In this document: in pieces, positions 9,610-18,968 of the stretch
Layout of the letters: each line of letters opens with the position of its first letter
Position numbering within the stretch: the stretch's first letter is position 1
Assembly: GCF_009882975.1 (NCBI RefSeq)
Contig: NZ_WTUX01000011.1
Coordinates: 423,362-487,361 of the forward strand
Length of the DNA: 64,000 nucleotides
From: Maritimibacter harenae
GTDB taxonomy: Bacteria > Pseudomonadota > Alphaproteobacteria > Rhodobacterales > Rhodobacteraceae
Direction: 5' to 3'
Notes under the pieces: generated by a model
Seen by the model: the letters and a program-made list of their open reading frames with translations, nothing else
Told to the model about the DNA's origin: nothing
Database searches by the model: none
Program-made: the position numbers and the translations under genes

Positions 9610-10215
9610 ATGTCGGACAGGGGTGAACTTTTCGCGGGCGACGACCCGTTCGCCATCACGCGGGCCTGGCTGGCCGAGGCGGAAGCGAGCGAGCCCAACG
9701 ACCCGAACGCCATCGCGCTGTCCACGGTGGACGCGAACGGCCTGCCCAACGTGCGGATGGTGCTTCTCAAGGACATCGAGCCCGACGGGTTCGTCTTCTA
9801 CACCAACTACGGCTCCGTGAAGGCGCAGGAAATCGACGCGGCCGGCGGCGCGGCCTTCGTGATGCACTGGAAAAGCCTGCGCCGGCAGGTGCGCGTGCGC
9901 GGGCTCGTGGAACGGGCCGCGGGGCCGGAGGCGGACGCCTACTACGAATCGCGCTCTCTCAAGAGCCGGCTGGGGGCCTGGGCGTCGCACCAGAGCCAGC
10001 CGCTCGAAAGCCGGGCCACGCTCATGGCCGAGGTAGCGCGCGTCACTGCCCGTCACGGCACCCACCCGGAGCGTCCGCCGTTCTGGGGCGGCTACCGCAT
10101 TCGGCCGCTCGAAATCGAGTTCTGGGCCGACGGCGCGTTCCGCCTTCACGACCGCTTCCGCTGGACGCGCGAGAAGCTGACGGACCCGTGGTCGGTCCAG
10201 CGCCTCTATCCCTGA
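9610..10215 (+). CDS. pdxH: pyridoxamine 5'-phosphate oxidase
   Basis: A 201-residue FMN-dependent oxidase that converts pyridoxamine or pyridoxine 5'-phosphate to pyridoxal 5'-phosphate. FMN and substrate contacts are seen in [35 protein letters not shown] and the C-terminal dimerisation region [20 protein letters not shown], which ends as PdxH proteins do. [14 protein letters not shown] is another family signature. GGGGGCAGG precedes the ATG at close spacing. It is followed by the cold-shock gene on the same strand. Confidence 0.95.
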   Translation: MSDRGELFAGDDPFAITRAWLAEAEASEPNDPNAIALSTVDANGLPNVRMVLLKDIEPDGFVFYTNYGSVKAQEIDAAGGAAFVMHWKSLRRQVRVRGLVERAAGPEADAYYESRSLKSRLGAWASHQSQPLESRATLMAEVARVTARHGTHPERPPFWGGYRIRPLEIEFWADGAFRLHDRFRWTREKLTDPWSVQRLYP

Positions 10216-10320
10216 GCCGGTTGTTGCTGACGTTCTTGTGACGGACGGGTCATCGTGCCTTGTGTGAAAAGGCATGATCGGTAAGACTTGTGGATGAATG
10301 TTGTCCATGAAGGCGTTCGA

Positions 10321-10851
10321 ATGACTGACGATCAGGGGACGTCGGACCGGTGTGTACAGCGTGGCTTCGTCAAGTGGTTTGACCCCGCAAAGGGGTTCGG
10401 GTTCGTCGTGGCGGAAAACGGAGGTCCGGATATTCTGCTACACGCGAACGTGCTGCGGAATTTCGGACAGGGATCGGTCGCGGATCGCGCGGAGATCGAG
10501 GTGGTCGTCCAGACCACCCCGCGCGGGATGCAGGCGGTCGAGGTGCTGCGTATCGCGGCGCCCGTCGAAGACGTGCCCGTCATGTCGAATTTCACCGAGG
10601 ACCTGGACCTGACTCGCGCCGACCCATTGGAGCCTGCCCGGGTGAAGTGGTTCGACAAGACAAAGGGGTTCGGCTTCGCCAATGCCTTCGGTCGTCCCGA
10701 GGACGTGTTCATCCACATCGAGGTGCTGCGCCGTTCCGGACTGGCCGACCTCCAGGCGGGCGAGGCGATCGGCCTGCGCGCAGCCGATGGCGAACGCGGG
10801 CGCATGGCGTTATTGGTGACCGCGTGGGACGCGGCATTGAACGGAGAGTGA
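10321..10851 (+). CDS. cold-shock protein with two CSD domains
   Basis: A 176-residue nucleic-acid-binding protein with two cold-shock domains, at about residues 15-80 and 104-172. Each carries an RNP1-type KWFDxxKGFGF motif ([13 protein letters not shown] and [13 protein letters not shown]) and an RNP2-type strand (DILLHANVL and DVFIHIEVL). Tandem-domain versions are typical of alphaproteobacteria, whereas E. coli CspA has one domain. The ATG at 10321 has AAGG seven bases upstream; alternative in-frame starts at 10288 and 10294 lack this. It probably acts as an RNA chaperone. A DUF192 gene follows within 3 bp. Confidence 0.92.
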   Translation: MTDDQGTSDRCVQRGFVKWFDPAKGFGFVVAENGGPDILLHANVLRNFGQGSVADRAEIEVVVQTTPRGMQAVEVLRIAAPVEDVPVMSNFTEDLDLTRADPLEPARVKWFDKTKGFGFANAFGRPEDVFIHIEVLRRSGLADLQAGEAIGLRAADGERGRMALLVTAWDAALNGE

Positions 10852-10853
10852 TC

Positions 10854-11321
10854 TTGAAAGTAACGAGTTTCGTCCTGGCCCTGGTGTTGGCCGGACCCGC
10901 CGTCGCGCAAGTCTGCGACGAAGCACGGGTCGACATCCGCGGCGACTTCGGGACCGCGCGGTTCGGGGTCGAGATCGCCGATGATGATGCGGAGCGCGCC
11001 AAGGGGCTGATGTTCCGCGAAAGCCTGCCGTCCGGGCAGGGGATGCTCTTCGTCTACGATGCGCCGCGCGTGGCCTCGTTCTGGATGAAGAACACGCTCA
11101 TTCCACTCGACATGATCTTCGTGGGGCCCGACGGGGTGGTCGACACCGTCCATGCCAACGCCGTGCCCGGCGACCTGACCCCGATCCGGGGCGGCGATGA
11201 CATCCTCGCCGTGCTCGAAATCCGCGGCGGGCTGGCCGGGGCTATCGGGATTGAGGCGGGGGCGGAGATGCGCCATCCCGCCTTCGGGGATGAGGCCGCC
11301 TGGCCCTGCGCCGCGCAATAG
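10854..11321 (+). CDS. DUF192 family secreted protein
   Basis: A 155-residue protein with a Sec signal peptide ([18 protein letters not shown]) and a DUF192 domain. [19 protein letters not shown] and [19 protein letters not shown] are the family signatures. The domain is widespread, probably periplasmic here, and of unknown function. The TTG at 10854 is chosen because GGAG at 10843-10846 is correctly spaced; a GTG at 10848 overlapping the upstream stop is possible. The tight linkage to the double cold-shock gene is common in related genomes. Confidence 0.88.
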   Translation: MKVTSFVLALVLAGPAVAQVCDEARVDIRGDFGTARFGVEIADDDAERAKGLMFRESLPSGQGMLFVYDAPRVASFWMKNTLIPLDMIFVGPDGVVDTVHANAVPGDLTPIRGGDDILAVLEIRGGLAGAIGIEAGAEMRHPAFGDEAAWPCAAQ

Positions 11322-11362
11322 GACTTTCCATCATCCGCCGCTCTTTGTAGAGAGGCCCTCGT

Positions 11363-11439
11363 CGGGGCGTAGCGCAGCCTGGTAGCGCGTCTGTTTTGGG
11401 TACAGAAGGTCGTGAGTTCGAATCTCGCCGCCCCGACCA
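11363..11439 (+). tRNA. tRNA-Pro (anticodon TGG)
   Basis: A 77-base cloverleaf opening CGGGGCG and closing CGCCCCG with an encoded ACCA end. The anticodon arm TCTGT-TTTGGGT-ACAGA gives anticodon TGG. The T arm GTGAG-TTCGAAT-CTCGC is canonical. Confidence 0.97.
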
Positions 11440-11482
11440 TCACGCCAAATCTCATCCAGATGTGGTGAGCGTGCCCCTCCGA

Positions 11483-11498
11483 ACCCAATATATGTGGT
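11483..11498. promoter_or_regulatory. NrdR-box-like sequence (distal)
   Basis: ACCCAATATATGTGGT resembles the imperfect palindrome bound by the ribonucleotide-reductase repressor NrdR. It lies over 500 bp upstream of nrdJ and about 314 bp from the proximal copy, far from the usual paired spacing of about three helical turns, so the assignment is weak. Confidence 0.3.
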
Positions 11499-11796
11499 GC
11501 GCGTTCGGCGCGAAATTTGTGCGATTCGATCCGGATTCGAACATCGGGGTCTGGACTGTGTCTTTCGGGCCATAACCCCGCCCGGGCCCCCGCGCGTCGG
11601 CCGCGTCTCAACCTCTTTGACAGTTTGATGACGGAAAAGCCTGAAAAAACGTGCCCTTTTTTCTCGGACGGAATCGTCCATTCCCGGGGGGCGACTCGGG
11701 GGTGCACCTGTCAACGGAAAAAACAGCGTTCGGGGGCCTGAAATCCCGTTGACCGATATGGGTTCACGCGTCACTTTGTTGGTGCTGGTCGGGAAG

Positions 11797-11812
11797 CCAC
11801 AACATATAGTGG
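11797..11812. promoter_or_regulatory. NrdR-box-like sequence (proximal)
   Basis: CCACAACATATAGTGG has 4-bp outer arms CCAC/GTGG around an AT-rich centre, close to the NrdR box pattern. A CATATA that could serve as a -10 element lies inside it, which would suit a repressor site. It is 190 bp upstream of nrdJ. Confidence 0.45.
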
Positions 11813-11942
11813 CGGTCGACAGGTAGGGATAGTTAACCACAGTTCGGACCCCAATCCAGGGACCGCGTGTCCTGTCGGGCAACTCGTTTGGCCGATCGGG
11901 CGGGTTTTTGTCTCCGTCGCCCCCACCAGCACGAATTGAACC

Positions 11943-11968
11943 GCGGGCCCGCGTGAGCAGGGGCCCGC
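11943..11968 (+). other. perfect GC hairpin in nrdJ leader
   Basis: GCGGGCCC at 11943-11950 pairs perfectly with GGGCCCGC at 11961-11968 around a 10-base loop. It ends 34 bases before the nrdJ ATG and has no T-run, so it is more likely to affect translation or mRNA stability than to terminate. Confidence 0.55.
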
Positions 11969-12002
11969 ACGAATACCGGGCGAATTAGACGTAGGGGCCA
12001 AA

Positions 12003-15000
12003 ATGAAGATCGACCGCAAGTTCACCGAGGCAGGTAAAGACGCGTACGACACGATCGCGTTCACGCGCACGACTTCCGAGATCCGCAATCCGGACGGCAC
12101 GATCGTGTTCAAGCTGGACGACATCGAAATCCCCGAAAGCTGGAGCCAGGTGGCCTCCGACGTCATCGCGCAGAAGTACTTCCGCAAGGCCGGCGTCCCC
12201 GCCGCGCTCAAGCCCGTCAAGGAAGACGGCGTGCCGGAATTCCTGTGGCGCCACGTGGCCGACGAGAAAGCGCTCGCCAAACTCCCCGAGGACGAGCGCA
12301 TCGGCGGCGAGACCTCGTCCAAGCAGGTGTTCGACCGGCTCGCCGGCGCCTGGGCCTACTGGGGCTGGAAGGGTGGCTACTTCTCGACCGAGGAGGACGC
12401 GCGCGCCTACTACGACGAAATGCGCTACATGCTGGCCCGCCAGATGACCGCGCCGAACTCGCCCCAGTGGTTCAACACCGGCCTGCACTGGGCCTACGGC
12501 ATCGACGGGCCGAGCCAGGGCCACTACTACGTCGATCACGAAACGAAGGAGCTGACCAAGTCGGCCTCCGCCTACGAGCACCCGCAGCCGCACGCCTGCT
12601 TCATCCAGTCGGTCGGCGACGACCTGGTGGGTGACGGCGGCATCATGGACCTCTGGGTCCGCGAAGCGCGCCTGTTTAAGTACGGCTCCGGCACCGGCAC
12701 CAACTTCTCGAGCCTGCGCGCCGAGGGCGAGAAGCTCTCGGGCGGCGGCAAGTCGTCGGGCCTCATGGGCTTCCTCAAGATCGGCGACCGGGCGGCCGGG
12801 GCGATCAAGTCGGGCGGCACCACGCGGCGCGCGGCCAAGATGGTCATCGTCGACGCCGATCACCCGGACGTCGAGGAATACATCAACTGGAAGGTCAAGG
12901 AAGAGCAGAAGGTCGCCTCGCTGGTGGCCGGCTCGAAGATGCACGAGCGTCACCTCAACGACATCTTCACCGCGATCCACGGCTGGGACGGCGACATTGC
13001 CGCGGCCACCGACCCGAAGGAGAACCCGCAGCTGAAGGAAGCCGTGCGCGCCGCCAAGAAGGTCGCGATCCCGGAGACCTACATCAAGCGCGTTCTCGAC
13101 TACGCCCGCCAAGGCTATGCGTCCATTGAGTTTCCCACCTACGACACCGACTGGGACTCGGAAGCCTACGCCTCGGTTTCGGGTCAGAACTCGAACAACT
13201 CCGTGCGCGTCACCGACGCCTTCCTGAAGGCGGTCGAGGAAGATGCCGACTGGGAGCTGATCCGGCGCACCGACGGCTCCGTCGCCAAGACCATCAAGGC
13301 GCGCGACCTGTGGGAAACCATCGGGCACGCCGCCTGGGCCTGTGCCGATCCGGGCATCCAGTACCACGACACCGTCAACGCCTGGCACACCTGCCCGGAA
13401 GACGGCCCGATCCGCGGTTCCAACCCGTGCTCGGAGTACATGTTCCTGGACGACACCGCCTGTAACCTGGCCTCGATGAACCTGCTGTCCTTCCTCAAGG
13501 ACGGCGAGTTCCAGGCCGAGGAATACATGCACGCCACCCGCCTGTGGACCGTGACGCTGGAAATCTCGGTCATGATGGCGCAGTTCCCGTCCAAGGAGAT
13601 CGCGCAGCTCTCCTACGACTTCCGCACGCTGGGCCTGGGCTACGCCAACATCGGCGGCCTGCTGATGAACATGGGCTTCGGCTACGACTCCAAGGAGGGC
13701 CGGGCGCTCACCGGCGCGCTGACCGCGATCCTGTCGGGCGTGGCCTATGCCACCTCGGCCGAGATGGCCGGCGAGCTCGGCGCCTTCGACGGTTACAAGC
13801 GCAACGCCGATCACATGCTGCGCGTGATCCGCAACCACCGCACCGCGGCCTACGGCGCGGCGGACGGCTACGAAGGGCTGGACATCAAGCCGGTGCCGCT
13901 CGACCACGCCAACTGCCCGGACCCCAAGCTCGTCGACATCGCGATGTCGAGCTGGGACGAGGCGCTGGCGCTGGGTGAGAAGCACGGCTACCGCAACGCG
14001 CAGGTCTCGGTCATCGCGCCCACCGGCACGATCGGCCTGGTGATGGATTGCGACACGACGGGCATCGAGCCGGACTTCGCGCTGGTGAAGTTCAAGAAGC
14101 TCGCCGGTGGCGGCTACTTCAAGATCATCAACCGCTCAGTTCCGGCAGCGCTCGAGAAGCTCGGCTATTCCTCGGCCCAGATCGAGGAAATCATCGCCTA
14201 CGCGGTGGGCCACGGCAGCCTGGGCAATGCGCCGGGGATCAACACCCAGTCGCTGATGAACAAGGGCTTCGGCAATGCCGAGATCCAGAAGCTGGAGAAG
14301 GGCCTCGCCTCGGCCTTCGACATCCGCTTCCTGTTCAACCAGTGGTCGCTGGGCGAAGAGTTCTGCAAGGACGACCTCGGTCTCACCGACGCGCAGCTCA
14401 ACGACCCGACCTTCGACATGCTCAAGCACCTGGGCTTCTCGAAGGGCGACATCGACGCGGCCAACGACCACGTCCTGGGCACCATGACGCTGGAAGGCGC
14501 GCCGCACCTGAAGGAAGAGCACTACCACGTGTTCGACTGCGCCAACCCCTGCGGCAAGAAGGGCAAGCGCTTCCTGTCGACCGATGCGCACATCTACATG
14601 ATGGCCGCGGCGCAGAGCTTCATCTCGGGCGCGATCTCCAAGACGATCAACATGCCCAACGATGCCACCATCGAGGATTGCCAGCGCGCCTACGAACTGT
14701 CCTGGTCGCTCGGCATCAAGGCCAACGCGCTCTACCGTGACGGCTCCAAGCTGAGCCAGCCGCTCGCCGCCGCCCTCGTCGAGGACGACGAGGAGGCCGA
14801 AGAGGTGCTCGCCACCGGCACGCCGCAGGAAAAGGCGGAAGTGCTGGCCGAGAAGATCATCGAAAAGGTGGTCATCAAGGAAGTGGCGCGTGCGGGCCGC
14901 GAGAAGATGCCGGAGCGCCGCAAGGGCTACACCCAGAAGGCGGTCGTCGGCGGTCACAAGGTCTACCTGCGCACCGGCGAATACGGCGACGGCACGCTGG

Positions 15001-15701
15001 GCGAGATCTTCATCGACATGCACAAGGAAGGCGCGGGCTTCCGCGCGATGATGAACAACTTCGCCATCGCCGTGTCCGTGGGGCTCCAGTACGGCGTGCC
15101 GCTCGAGGAGTTCGTGGACGCGTTCACCTTCACCAAGTTCGAGCCCGCCGGCATGGTCCAGGGCAACGACTCGATCAAGAACGCGACCTCGATCCTCGAC
15201 TACATCTTCCGCGAGCTGGCGGTGAGCTACCTCGACCGGACGGACCTGGCCCACGTGAAGCCCGAAGGCGCCGCCTTCGACGACATCGGGCGCGGACAGG
15301 ACGAGGGCGTGGCCAACGTGCGCGAGATGTCCGAGAGCGCCGCGAACCGGTCGCTCGAGGTGCTCAAGCAGGTCTCCTCGACCGGCTACCTGCGCAAGCG
15401 TCTGCCGCAGGAGCTGGTGGTGCTGCAGGGCGGGGCGGAAGCCACCGGAACCGACCCGATGAGCGCGCTCAGCACCCTGGTGCCCGAGACGGCGGGCAAC
15501 ATGGCGGGCGGCACGATGGTCGCCGAGCCGGCCTCGACCACGACCGCCACCGGATCGGTCGCGCCGATGGACGCGCGCGCCAAGGCCCGGATGCAGGGCT
15601 ATGAGGGCGAAGCCTGCGGCGAGTGCGGCAACTACACGCTGGTGCGCAACGGCACCTGCATGAAGTGCAACACCTGCGGCTCGACGAGCGGCTGCAGCTG
15701 A
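12003..15701 (+). CDS. nrdJ: adenosylcobalamin-dependent class II ribonucleoside-diphosphate reductase
   Basis: A 1232-residue class II reductase that makes deoxyribonucleotides using coenzyme B12, independent of oxygen. The catalytic barrel contains [16 protein letters not shown], the [20 protein letters not shown] segment with its active-site cysteine, and [20 protein letters not shown]. The C-terminus carries two CxxC pairs ([10 protein letters not shown] and [14 protein letters not shown]), expected for redox reactivation or zinc binding. AGGGG precedes the ATG at 12003. No class I or III reductase genes are in the window. A small ORF of unknown function follows at 10 bp, then a terminator. 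Confidence 0.97.
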   Translation: MKIDRKFTEAGKDAYDTIAFTRTTSEIRNPDGTIVFKLDDIEIPESWSQVASDVIAQKYFRKAGVPAALKPVKEDGVPEFLWRHVADEKALAKLPEDERIGGETSSKQVFDRLAGAWAYWGWKGGYFSTEEDARAYYDEMRYMLARQMTAPNSPQWFNTGLHWAYGIDGPSQGHYYVDHETKELTKSASAYEHPQPHACFIQSVGDDLVGDGGIMDLWVREARLFKYGSGTGTNFSSLRAEGEKLSGGGKSSGLMGFLKIGDRAAGAIKSGGTTRRAAKMVIVDADHPDVEEYINWKVKEEQKVASLVAGSKMHERHLNDIFTAIHGWDGDIAAATDPKENPQLKEAVRAAKKVAIPETYIKRVLDYARQGYASIEFPTYDTDWDSEAYASVSGQNSNNSVRVTDAFLKAVEEDADWELIRRTDGSVAKTIKARDLWETIGHAAWACADPGIQYHDTVNAWHTCPEDGPIRGSNPCSEYMFLDDTACNLASMNLLSFLKDGEFQAEEYMHATRLWTVTLEISVMMAQFPSKEIAQLSYDFRTLGLGYANIGGLLMNMGFGYDSKEGRALTGALTAILSGVAYATSAEMAGELGAFDGYKRNADHMLRVIRNHRTAAYGAADGYEGLDIKPVPLDHANCPDPKLVDIAMSSWDEALALGEKHGYRNAQVSVIAPTGTIGLVMDCDTTGIEPDFALVKFKKLAGGGYFKIINRSVPAALEKLGYSSAQIEEIIAYAVGHGSLGNAPGINTQSLMNKGFGNAEIQKLEKGLASAFDIRFLFNQWSLGEEFCKDDLGLTDAQLNDPTFDMLKHLGFSKGDIDAANDHVLGTMTLEGAPHLKEEHYHVFDCANPCGKKGKRFLSTDAHIYMMAAAQSFISGAISKTINMPNDATIEDCQRAYELSWSLGIKANALYRDGSKLSQPLAAALVEDDEEAEEVLATGTPQEKAEVLAEKIIEKVVIKEVARAGREKMPERRKGYTQKAVVGGHKVYLRTGEYGDGTLGEIFIDMHKEGAGFRAMMNNFAIAVSVGLQYGVPLEEFVDAFTFTKFEPAGMVQGNDSIKNATSILDYIFRELAVSYLDRTDLAHVKPEGAAFDDIGRGQDEGVANVREMSESAANRSLEVLKQVSSTGYLRKRLPQELVVLQGGAEATGTDPMSALSTLVPETAGNMAGGTMVAEPASTTTATGSVAPMDARAKARMQGYEGEACGECGNYTLVRNGTCMKCNTCGSTSGCS

Positions 15702-15711
15702 GGAGCGGGCG

Positions 15712-15993
15712 ATGGAGCTGAGAGATTTCCGCGGGTCGTTCCGGATCGACGGTCGCCAGACCGACCGGATGGACCTGCGGATCCTGCTCACCGTCGGGGG
15801 TGGTGAAACCCACGGGTCGGGCGCGTTCCGCGTGCCCCCCGCGATGATCGGGATCGAGACCGACGGGCCGCTTACCTTCGTCACGGACGCGGGCGAGGAG
15901 ATCACGATGGTGGTGCGGGAATTCGACCTTGCGCAGGGGGTGGCCTACTTCCTGACCGAGGGCGAGGTGCCGGCACTTCGCAAGAGAGCATAG
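15712..15993 (+). CDS. small hypothetical protein downstream of nrdJ
   Basis: A 93-residue protein that I do not recognise. It is acidic, with alternating beta-rich stretches (FRGSFRIDGRQTDRMDLRI, SGAFRVPPAMIGIETDG, EEITMVVREFDLAQGVAYFL) and no signal peptide, membrane segment or cysteine motif. It starts 10 bp after the nrdJ stop, with GGAGCGGGCG just upstream, and is followed by a terminator, so it should be co-transcribed with nrdJ. A role linked to the reductase is only inferred from this arrangement. Confidence 0.7.
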   Translation: MELRDFRGSFRIDGRQTDRMDLRILLTVGGGETHGSGAFRVPPAMIGIETDGPLTFVTDAGEEITMVVREFDLAQGVAYFLTEGEVPALRKRA

Positions 15994-16087
15994 AGACACG
16001 GGGCGGGTGCGCTCGCCCCTGACGCGGATAGGGCCGCAGGCAGAAAACAAACCGGGCGGTACAATGACGAGCCCTATCAGCGAAACT

Positions 16088-16117
16088 GGGGCGCCTGCGG
16101 GCGCCCCATTTTCTTTC
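16088..16117 (+). terminator. intrinsic terminator of the nrdJ unit
   Basis: GGGGCGCC at 16088-16095 and GGCGCCCC at 16100-16107 form a perfect 8-bp stem with a 4-base loop, followed by ATTTTCTTT. It closes the nrdJ plus small-ORF unit. Confidence 0.9.
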
Positions 16118-16221
16118 GTGGGTCCGCGCCAAAGTCCATCGTACTCGGGGCGAGGGAGCTGAAAATTTCTCCATAATTCCAAGTGTTTGGGCGAGGAGGC
16201 TCGTGCGATGCGCGAGGTGCG

Positions 16222-17148
16222 CTAGCGGCGCGTCGCGCGGATCTCGGAGCGGATCGCGCCGGGCGGGCGTCCGTAGAGGCGCTTGAAGTGGCGCGACAGG
16301 TGGCTCTGGTCGGCGAAGCCCGTGGCCAGCGCGATCTCCCCGATGGATGCGTCCGTTGTTCTCAGCAGCGTCATCGCGCGCTCCAGCCGCAGGTGACGCA
16401 GCCGCGCCATCGGCGTCTCGCCGAACCGGGCCTTGTAGGCCCGCAGGAAATGCGACCGGGACAGTCCGGCGGCGCCGGCCATGTCGTCGAGCGTGATCGC
16501 TTCGCCCAACCGCGCGGCGACCAGCGCCTCGACACGCCGTGCGCGCGGCCCGGTCAGGGTTTCGGGTCCGCTCGGGGCGCCTGCGTCCTCGGCGAAGAGC
16601 GCAACCATGTCGGCGACCAGCGCCTGCGCCATCCGGTCGCGCGACAGTCGCGCCAGCGCGTCGCTCTCGATCGCGGCCCCGCTGTCGATGCGCTGGCAGG
16701 TGGCCGCCAGCGTGTGCTGATCGAACCGGCCGGTGCGGCATTCGTCCATGCGGGCGGGCGAAAGGTCGATGTCGTACTCCGCCGCCACGTCGCGCAGAAG
16801 GCCGCGCGAGACGTAGAGATGGAGAAGCGAGAACACCCCCTCGGTCAGCGCCTCGGGCGCGCCGGAGGAGGGCACCACCATCCAGGAGCCGGCCGCGAGG
16901 CGCCCGTTGTGGCAGGGCGCACCGTCGAGCCGGACCTCGACGCAATCCACGGGCGTGCGGTGGAGCGAGACGACGAGCAGGTCGTCGGGCAGGTTCGAGG
17001 GCAGGTGGCGCAGGTCGGGCCGCGCGCAGTCCCAGACCACGCCGCAAATGCCGTTGGCCGCGCCGAATTCCCAGCGCGTGTCCATGTGCCACACCTGCCG
17101 CATCGCCTCGACGGGCGCCAGCCGGGCCTGAGCGACCTCCTCCTCCAT
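16222..17148 (-). CDS. AraC family transcriptional regulator
   Basis: A 308-residue regulator with an N-terminal ligand-sensing region of no recognised fold and a C-terminal AraC/XylS DNA-binding domain at about residues 205-305. Both helix-turn-helix units are clear: ITLDDMAGAAGLSRSHFLRAYK and SIGEIALATGFADQSHLSRHFKR. The ATG at 17148 (MEEEVAQARLAPVEAMRQ) is chosen; longer frames run into the promoter region of the divergent cupin gene. The shared 97-bp divergent region makes the cupin gene a natural target. The effector is unknown. Confidence 0.87.
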   Translation of the reverse strand: MEEEVAQARLAPVEAMRQVWHMDTRWEFGAANGICGVVWDCARPDLRHLPSNLPDDLLVVSLHRTPVDCVEVRLDGAPCHNGRLAAGSWMVVPSSGAPEALTEGVFSLLHLYVSRGLLRDVAAEYDIDLSPARMDECRTGRFDQHTLAATCQRIDSGAAIESDALARLSRDRMAQALVADMVALFAEDAGAPSGPETLTGPRARRVEALVAARLGEAITLDDMAGAAGLSRSHFLRAYKARFGETPMARLRHLRLERAMTLLRTTDASIGEIALATGFADQSHLSRHFKRLYGRPPGAIRSEIRATRR

Positions 17149-17245
17149 GCGCAGATCATCGCAACGCCGTTCCTGTTTGGCAATCACGTTCAAGACCGGG
17201 CACGGGCCGCGCCCTAGCGTAGTGGGGCACACAAGGGAGGACGAC

Positions 17246-17722
17246 ATGGACGACCATGCGAACACCGGCGACTATGCCACGCTGACGATCACCAAGCACG
17301 AGCGCCCGGGTTTCATCGACCCGGAGACCATTCCGTGGAACCCCTGGGTGATGGAGGGCACCCATTTCCGGCTCATGGACGTGGACGTGCGCTCGGGCGG
17401 GTTCACGCTCTTTCTCAAGGTGGACCCGGGCACCGAGGCACCGCCGCACGGCCACATCGGGGGCGTGCAGGGCGTGATCCTCGAGGGCGGCTTCGGCTAC
17501 GATGACGATGTCGGCAAGAAGGGCGACTACATCCGCGAAGAGCCGGCCGCGATCCACAAGCCCGACAGCCCCAACGGCTGCGTCATGTTCGCGATCACGC
17601 ACGGGCCCATCGTGGGCTACAACCCCGACGGCACCATCGCGGCCGTGGTCGACGCCAAGATGATGTACGACATGGCCGTGGAGGCCGGGGCCGCCGACCA
17701 CATCGAGGCCCACTGGACCTGA
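17246..17722 (+). CDS. cupin-domain protein
   Basis: A 158-residue single-cupin protein. HGHIGGVQGVILEGGFGY is the first cupin motif and carries metal-ligand candidates (two His and a downstream Glu); the second motif follows around ITHGPIVGYN. The sequence resembles the small cupins related to 2,4'-dihydroxyacetophenone dioxygenase and ChrR-like cupins, but the reaction cannot be assigned. AGGGAGG lies six bases before the ATG at 17246. It is divergent from the AraC-type gene, which probably controls it. Confidence 0.75.
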   Translation: MDDHANTGDYATLTITKHERPGFIDPETIPWNPWVMEGTHFRLMDVDVRSGGFTLFLKVDPGTEAPPHGHIGGVQGVILEGGFGYDDDVGKKGDYIREEPAAIHKPDSPNGCVMFAITHGPIVGYNPDGTIAAVVDAKMMYDMAVEAGAADHIEAHWT

Positions 17723-17734
17723 GACAGGGGGCGC

Positions 17735-17962
17735 TCAGCCCTTGCGGATGAAATACAGGGTCGCGCCCGCTTGTTCGGCGGTCGCGACCAGGTCGTGGCC
17801 CTGCTCGGCGCAGAAATGCGGCACGTCGACCACCGCCACCGGGTCGGTCGCCGCGAGGCGCAGCACCTGGCCCGCGCGCATGCCGCGCAGCGCCTTGCCC
17901 GCCTTCAGCACAGGCCACGGGCACAGAAGCCCGATCGCGTCGATCTCAACGTCGAAATCCAT
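17735..17962 (-). CDS. TusA family sulfurtransferase
   Basis: A 75-residue TusA/SirA-fold protein that carries sulfur as a persulfide. The family motif CPWPVLKAGKAL, with its catalytic cysteine near residue 14, is intact. E. coli TusA supplies sulfur for tRNA thiolation, while other members serve sulfur oxidation or molybdopterin. Here it is a lone gene between the cupin gene (convergent) and ccdA (divergent), so the pathway cannot be fixed. Confidence 0.88.
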   Translation of the reverse strand: MDFDVEIDAIGLLCPWPVLKAGKALRGMRAGQVLRLAATDPVAVVDVPHFCAEQGHDLVATAEQAGATLYFIRKG

Positions 17963-18059
17963 GGGACAGGCCAGTAGCGCGCCGCGTGTTACATGTCCAT
18001 CGCCCGGATGTGACGCTTTGGCACGTGACCCTGCGCGCGCCCCGCGTTAGAGGGAAGAC

Positions 18060-18812
18060 ATGTTCGGGATAGACCTCATCGACGCGAGCCTTCTGCCCGC
18101 GCTTTTCATCGCGCTGGCCGCGGGCCTTCTGAGTTTCCTCAGCCCCTGCGTGCTGCCGATCGTGCCGCCGTACCTGGCCTACATGTCCGGGGTTTCCGTC
18201 ACCGAGCTTTCCGCCGGACGGGAGGCGGCACGCAAGGCGACGCTTTCCGCGGTCTTCTTCGTGCTGGGCCTGTCGACGGTGTTCCTGTTCATGGGATTCG
18301 CGGCCTCGGCCTTCGGGGCGTTCTTTTTGCAGAACCAGACCGTGTTCAACGCGGTGGCCGGCATCGTGGTGATGGTCTTCGGCGCGCATTTCCTTGGCAT
18401 CTTCACCATTCCCTTCCTCAACCGCGAGGCGCGGCTCGACGCGGGCGACCAGGGGGGCTCGGCCTTCGGCGCCTACCTCCTGGGCCTCGCCTTCGCCTTC
18501 GGCTGGACCCCCTGCATCGGCCCGCAGCTGGGTGCGATCCTGTCGCTCGCGGCCTCGGAGGCGAACGTGGCGCGGGGCACCTTCCTGCTCGCCGTCTATG
18601 CCGCGGGCCTGGGCATCCCCTTCCTGCTGGTCGCGGCCTTCCTGCCGCGCCTGGGCGGGCTCATGGGCTGGATGAAGCGGCACATGGACCGGATCGAGCG
18701 GATCATGGGGCTGCTGCTGTGGACCATCGGGCTGTTGATGCTGACCGGCGGCTTCTCGGCCTTCTCCTACTGGCTGCTCGAGACCTTCCCCGGTCTCGCG
18801 GTCCTGGGCTGA
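18060..18812 (+). CDS. ccdA: cytochrome c biogenesis protein CcdA
   Basis: A 250-residue inner-membrane protein that passes reducing equivalents from cytoplasmic thioredoxin to the periplasm for cytochrome c maturation. About six hydrophobic segments are visible. The two redox cysteines sit in FLSPCVLPIVPPYLAYMSG (near residue 31) and GWTPCIGPQLGAIL (mid-protein), as in CcdA. The ATG at 18060 follows GGGAAGAC. It is followed by a hairpin-rich repeat element that may end its transcript. Confidence 0.93.
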   Translation: MFGIDLIDASLLPALFIALAAGLLSFLSPCVLPIVPPYLAYMSGVSVTELSAGREAARKATLSAVFFVLGLSTVFLFMGFAASAFGAFFLQNQTVFNAVAGIVVMVFGAHFLGIFTIPFLNREARLDAGDQGGSAFGAYLLGLAFAFGWTPCIGPQLGAILSLAASEANVARGTFLLAVYAAGLGIPFLLVAAFLPRLGGLMGWMKRHMDRIERIMGLLLWTIGLLMLTGGFSAFSYWLLETFPGLAVLG

Positions 18813-18817
18813 GCGCT

Positions 18818-18897
18818 GTCGCCGCGCCGGGGGCGCGGCGACCCGTCGGGGGGCCAGCCCCCCGAACCCCCCGAAGTATTTGCGGAACGATGAAGGG
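18818..18897 (+). repeat. hairpin-plus-core intergenic repeat, copy 1
   Basis: An 11-bp perfect stem (18818-18828 with 18832-18842) is followed by a TCGGGGGG/CCCCCCGA stem (18846-18853 with 18858-18865). Next comes a C-rich stretch and a 27-base core at 18871-18897 reading CCGAAGTATTT-G-CGGAACGATGAAGGG. A second copy at 55813-55908 shares 26 of 27 core bases and the same arrangement. It lies after ccdA and before the hydrolase gene. Confidence 0.8.
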
Positions 18898-18968
18898 CCG
18901 GGTGGCCCCAGTGTTTGCTTAATGTTGCCCGAAATTGCCTGTAGGCTTTCGTCGAAGGGCAGGACGAG

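Larger units (their letters stand above)
11440..12002 (+). other. 563-bp leader/intergenic region before nrdJ
   Basis: No convincing gene lies between tRNA-Pro and nrdJ. The stretch contains two NrdR-box-like sequences, a C/G-rich perfect hairpin just upstream of nrdJ, and a GC-rich T-run element near 11891-11909 that loosely resembles an attenuator. No B12-box or cobalamin-riboswitch core could be recognised by eye. The length and structure suggest a regulated 5' leader. Confidence 0.5.

Noticed and set aside
11331-11882. Open frame on the minus strand across tRNA-Pro containing [19 protein letters not shown]
   Set aside because: This peptide is the well-known spurious antisense translation of tRNA-Pro and recurs in mis-annotated genomes.
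11440-12002. Cobalamin riboswitch upstream of nrdJ
   Set aside because: I looked for a B12-box-like core and the characteristic GGGAA and GCCACTG elements but found no convincing arrangement.
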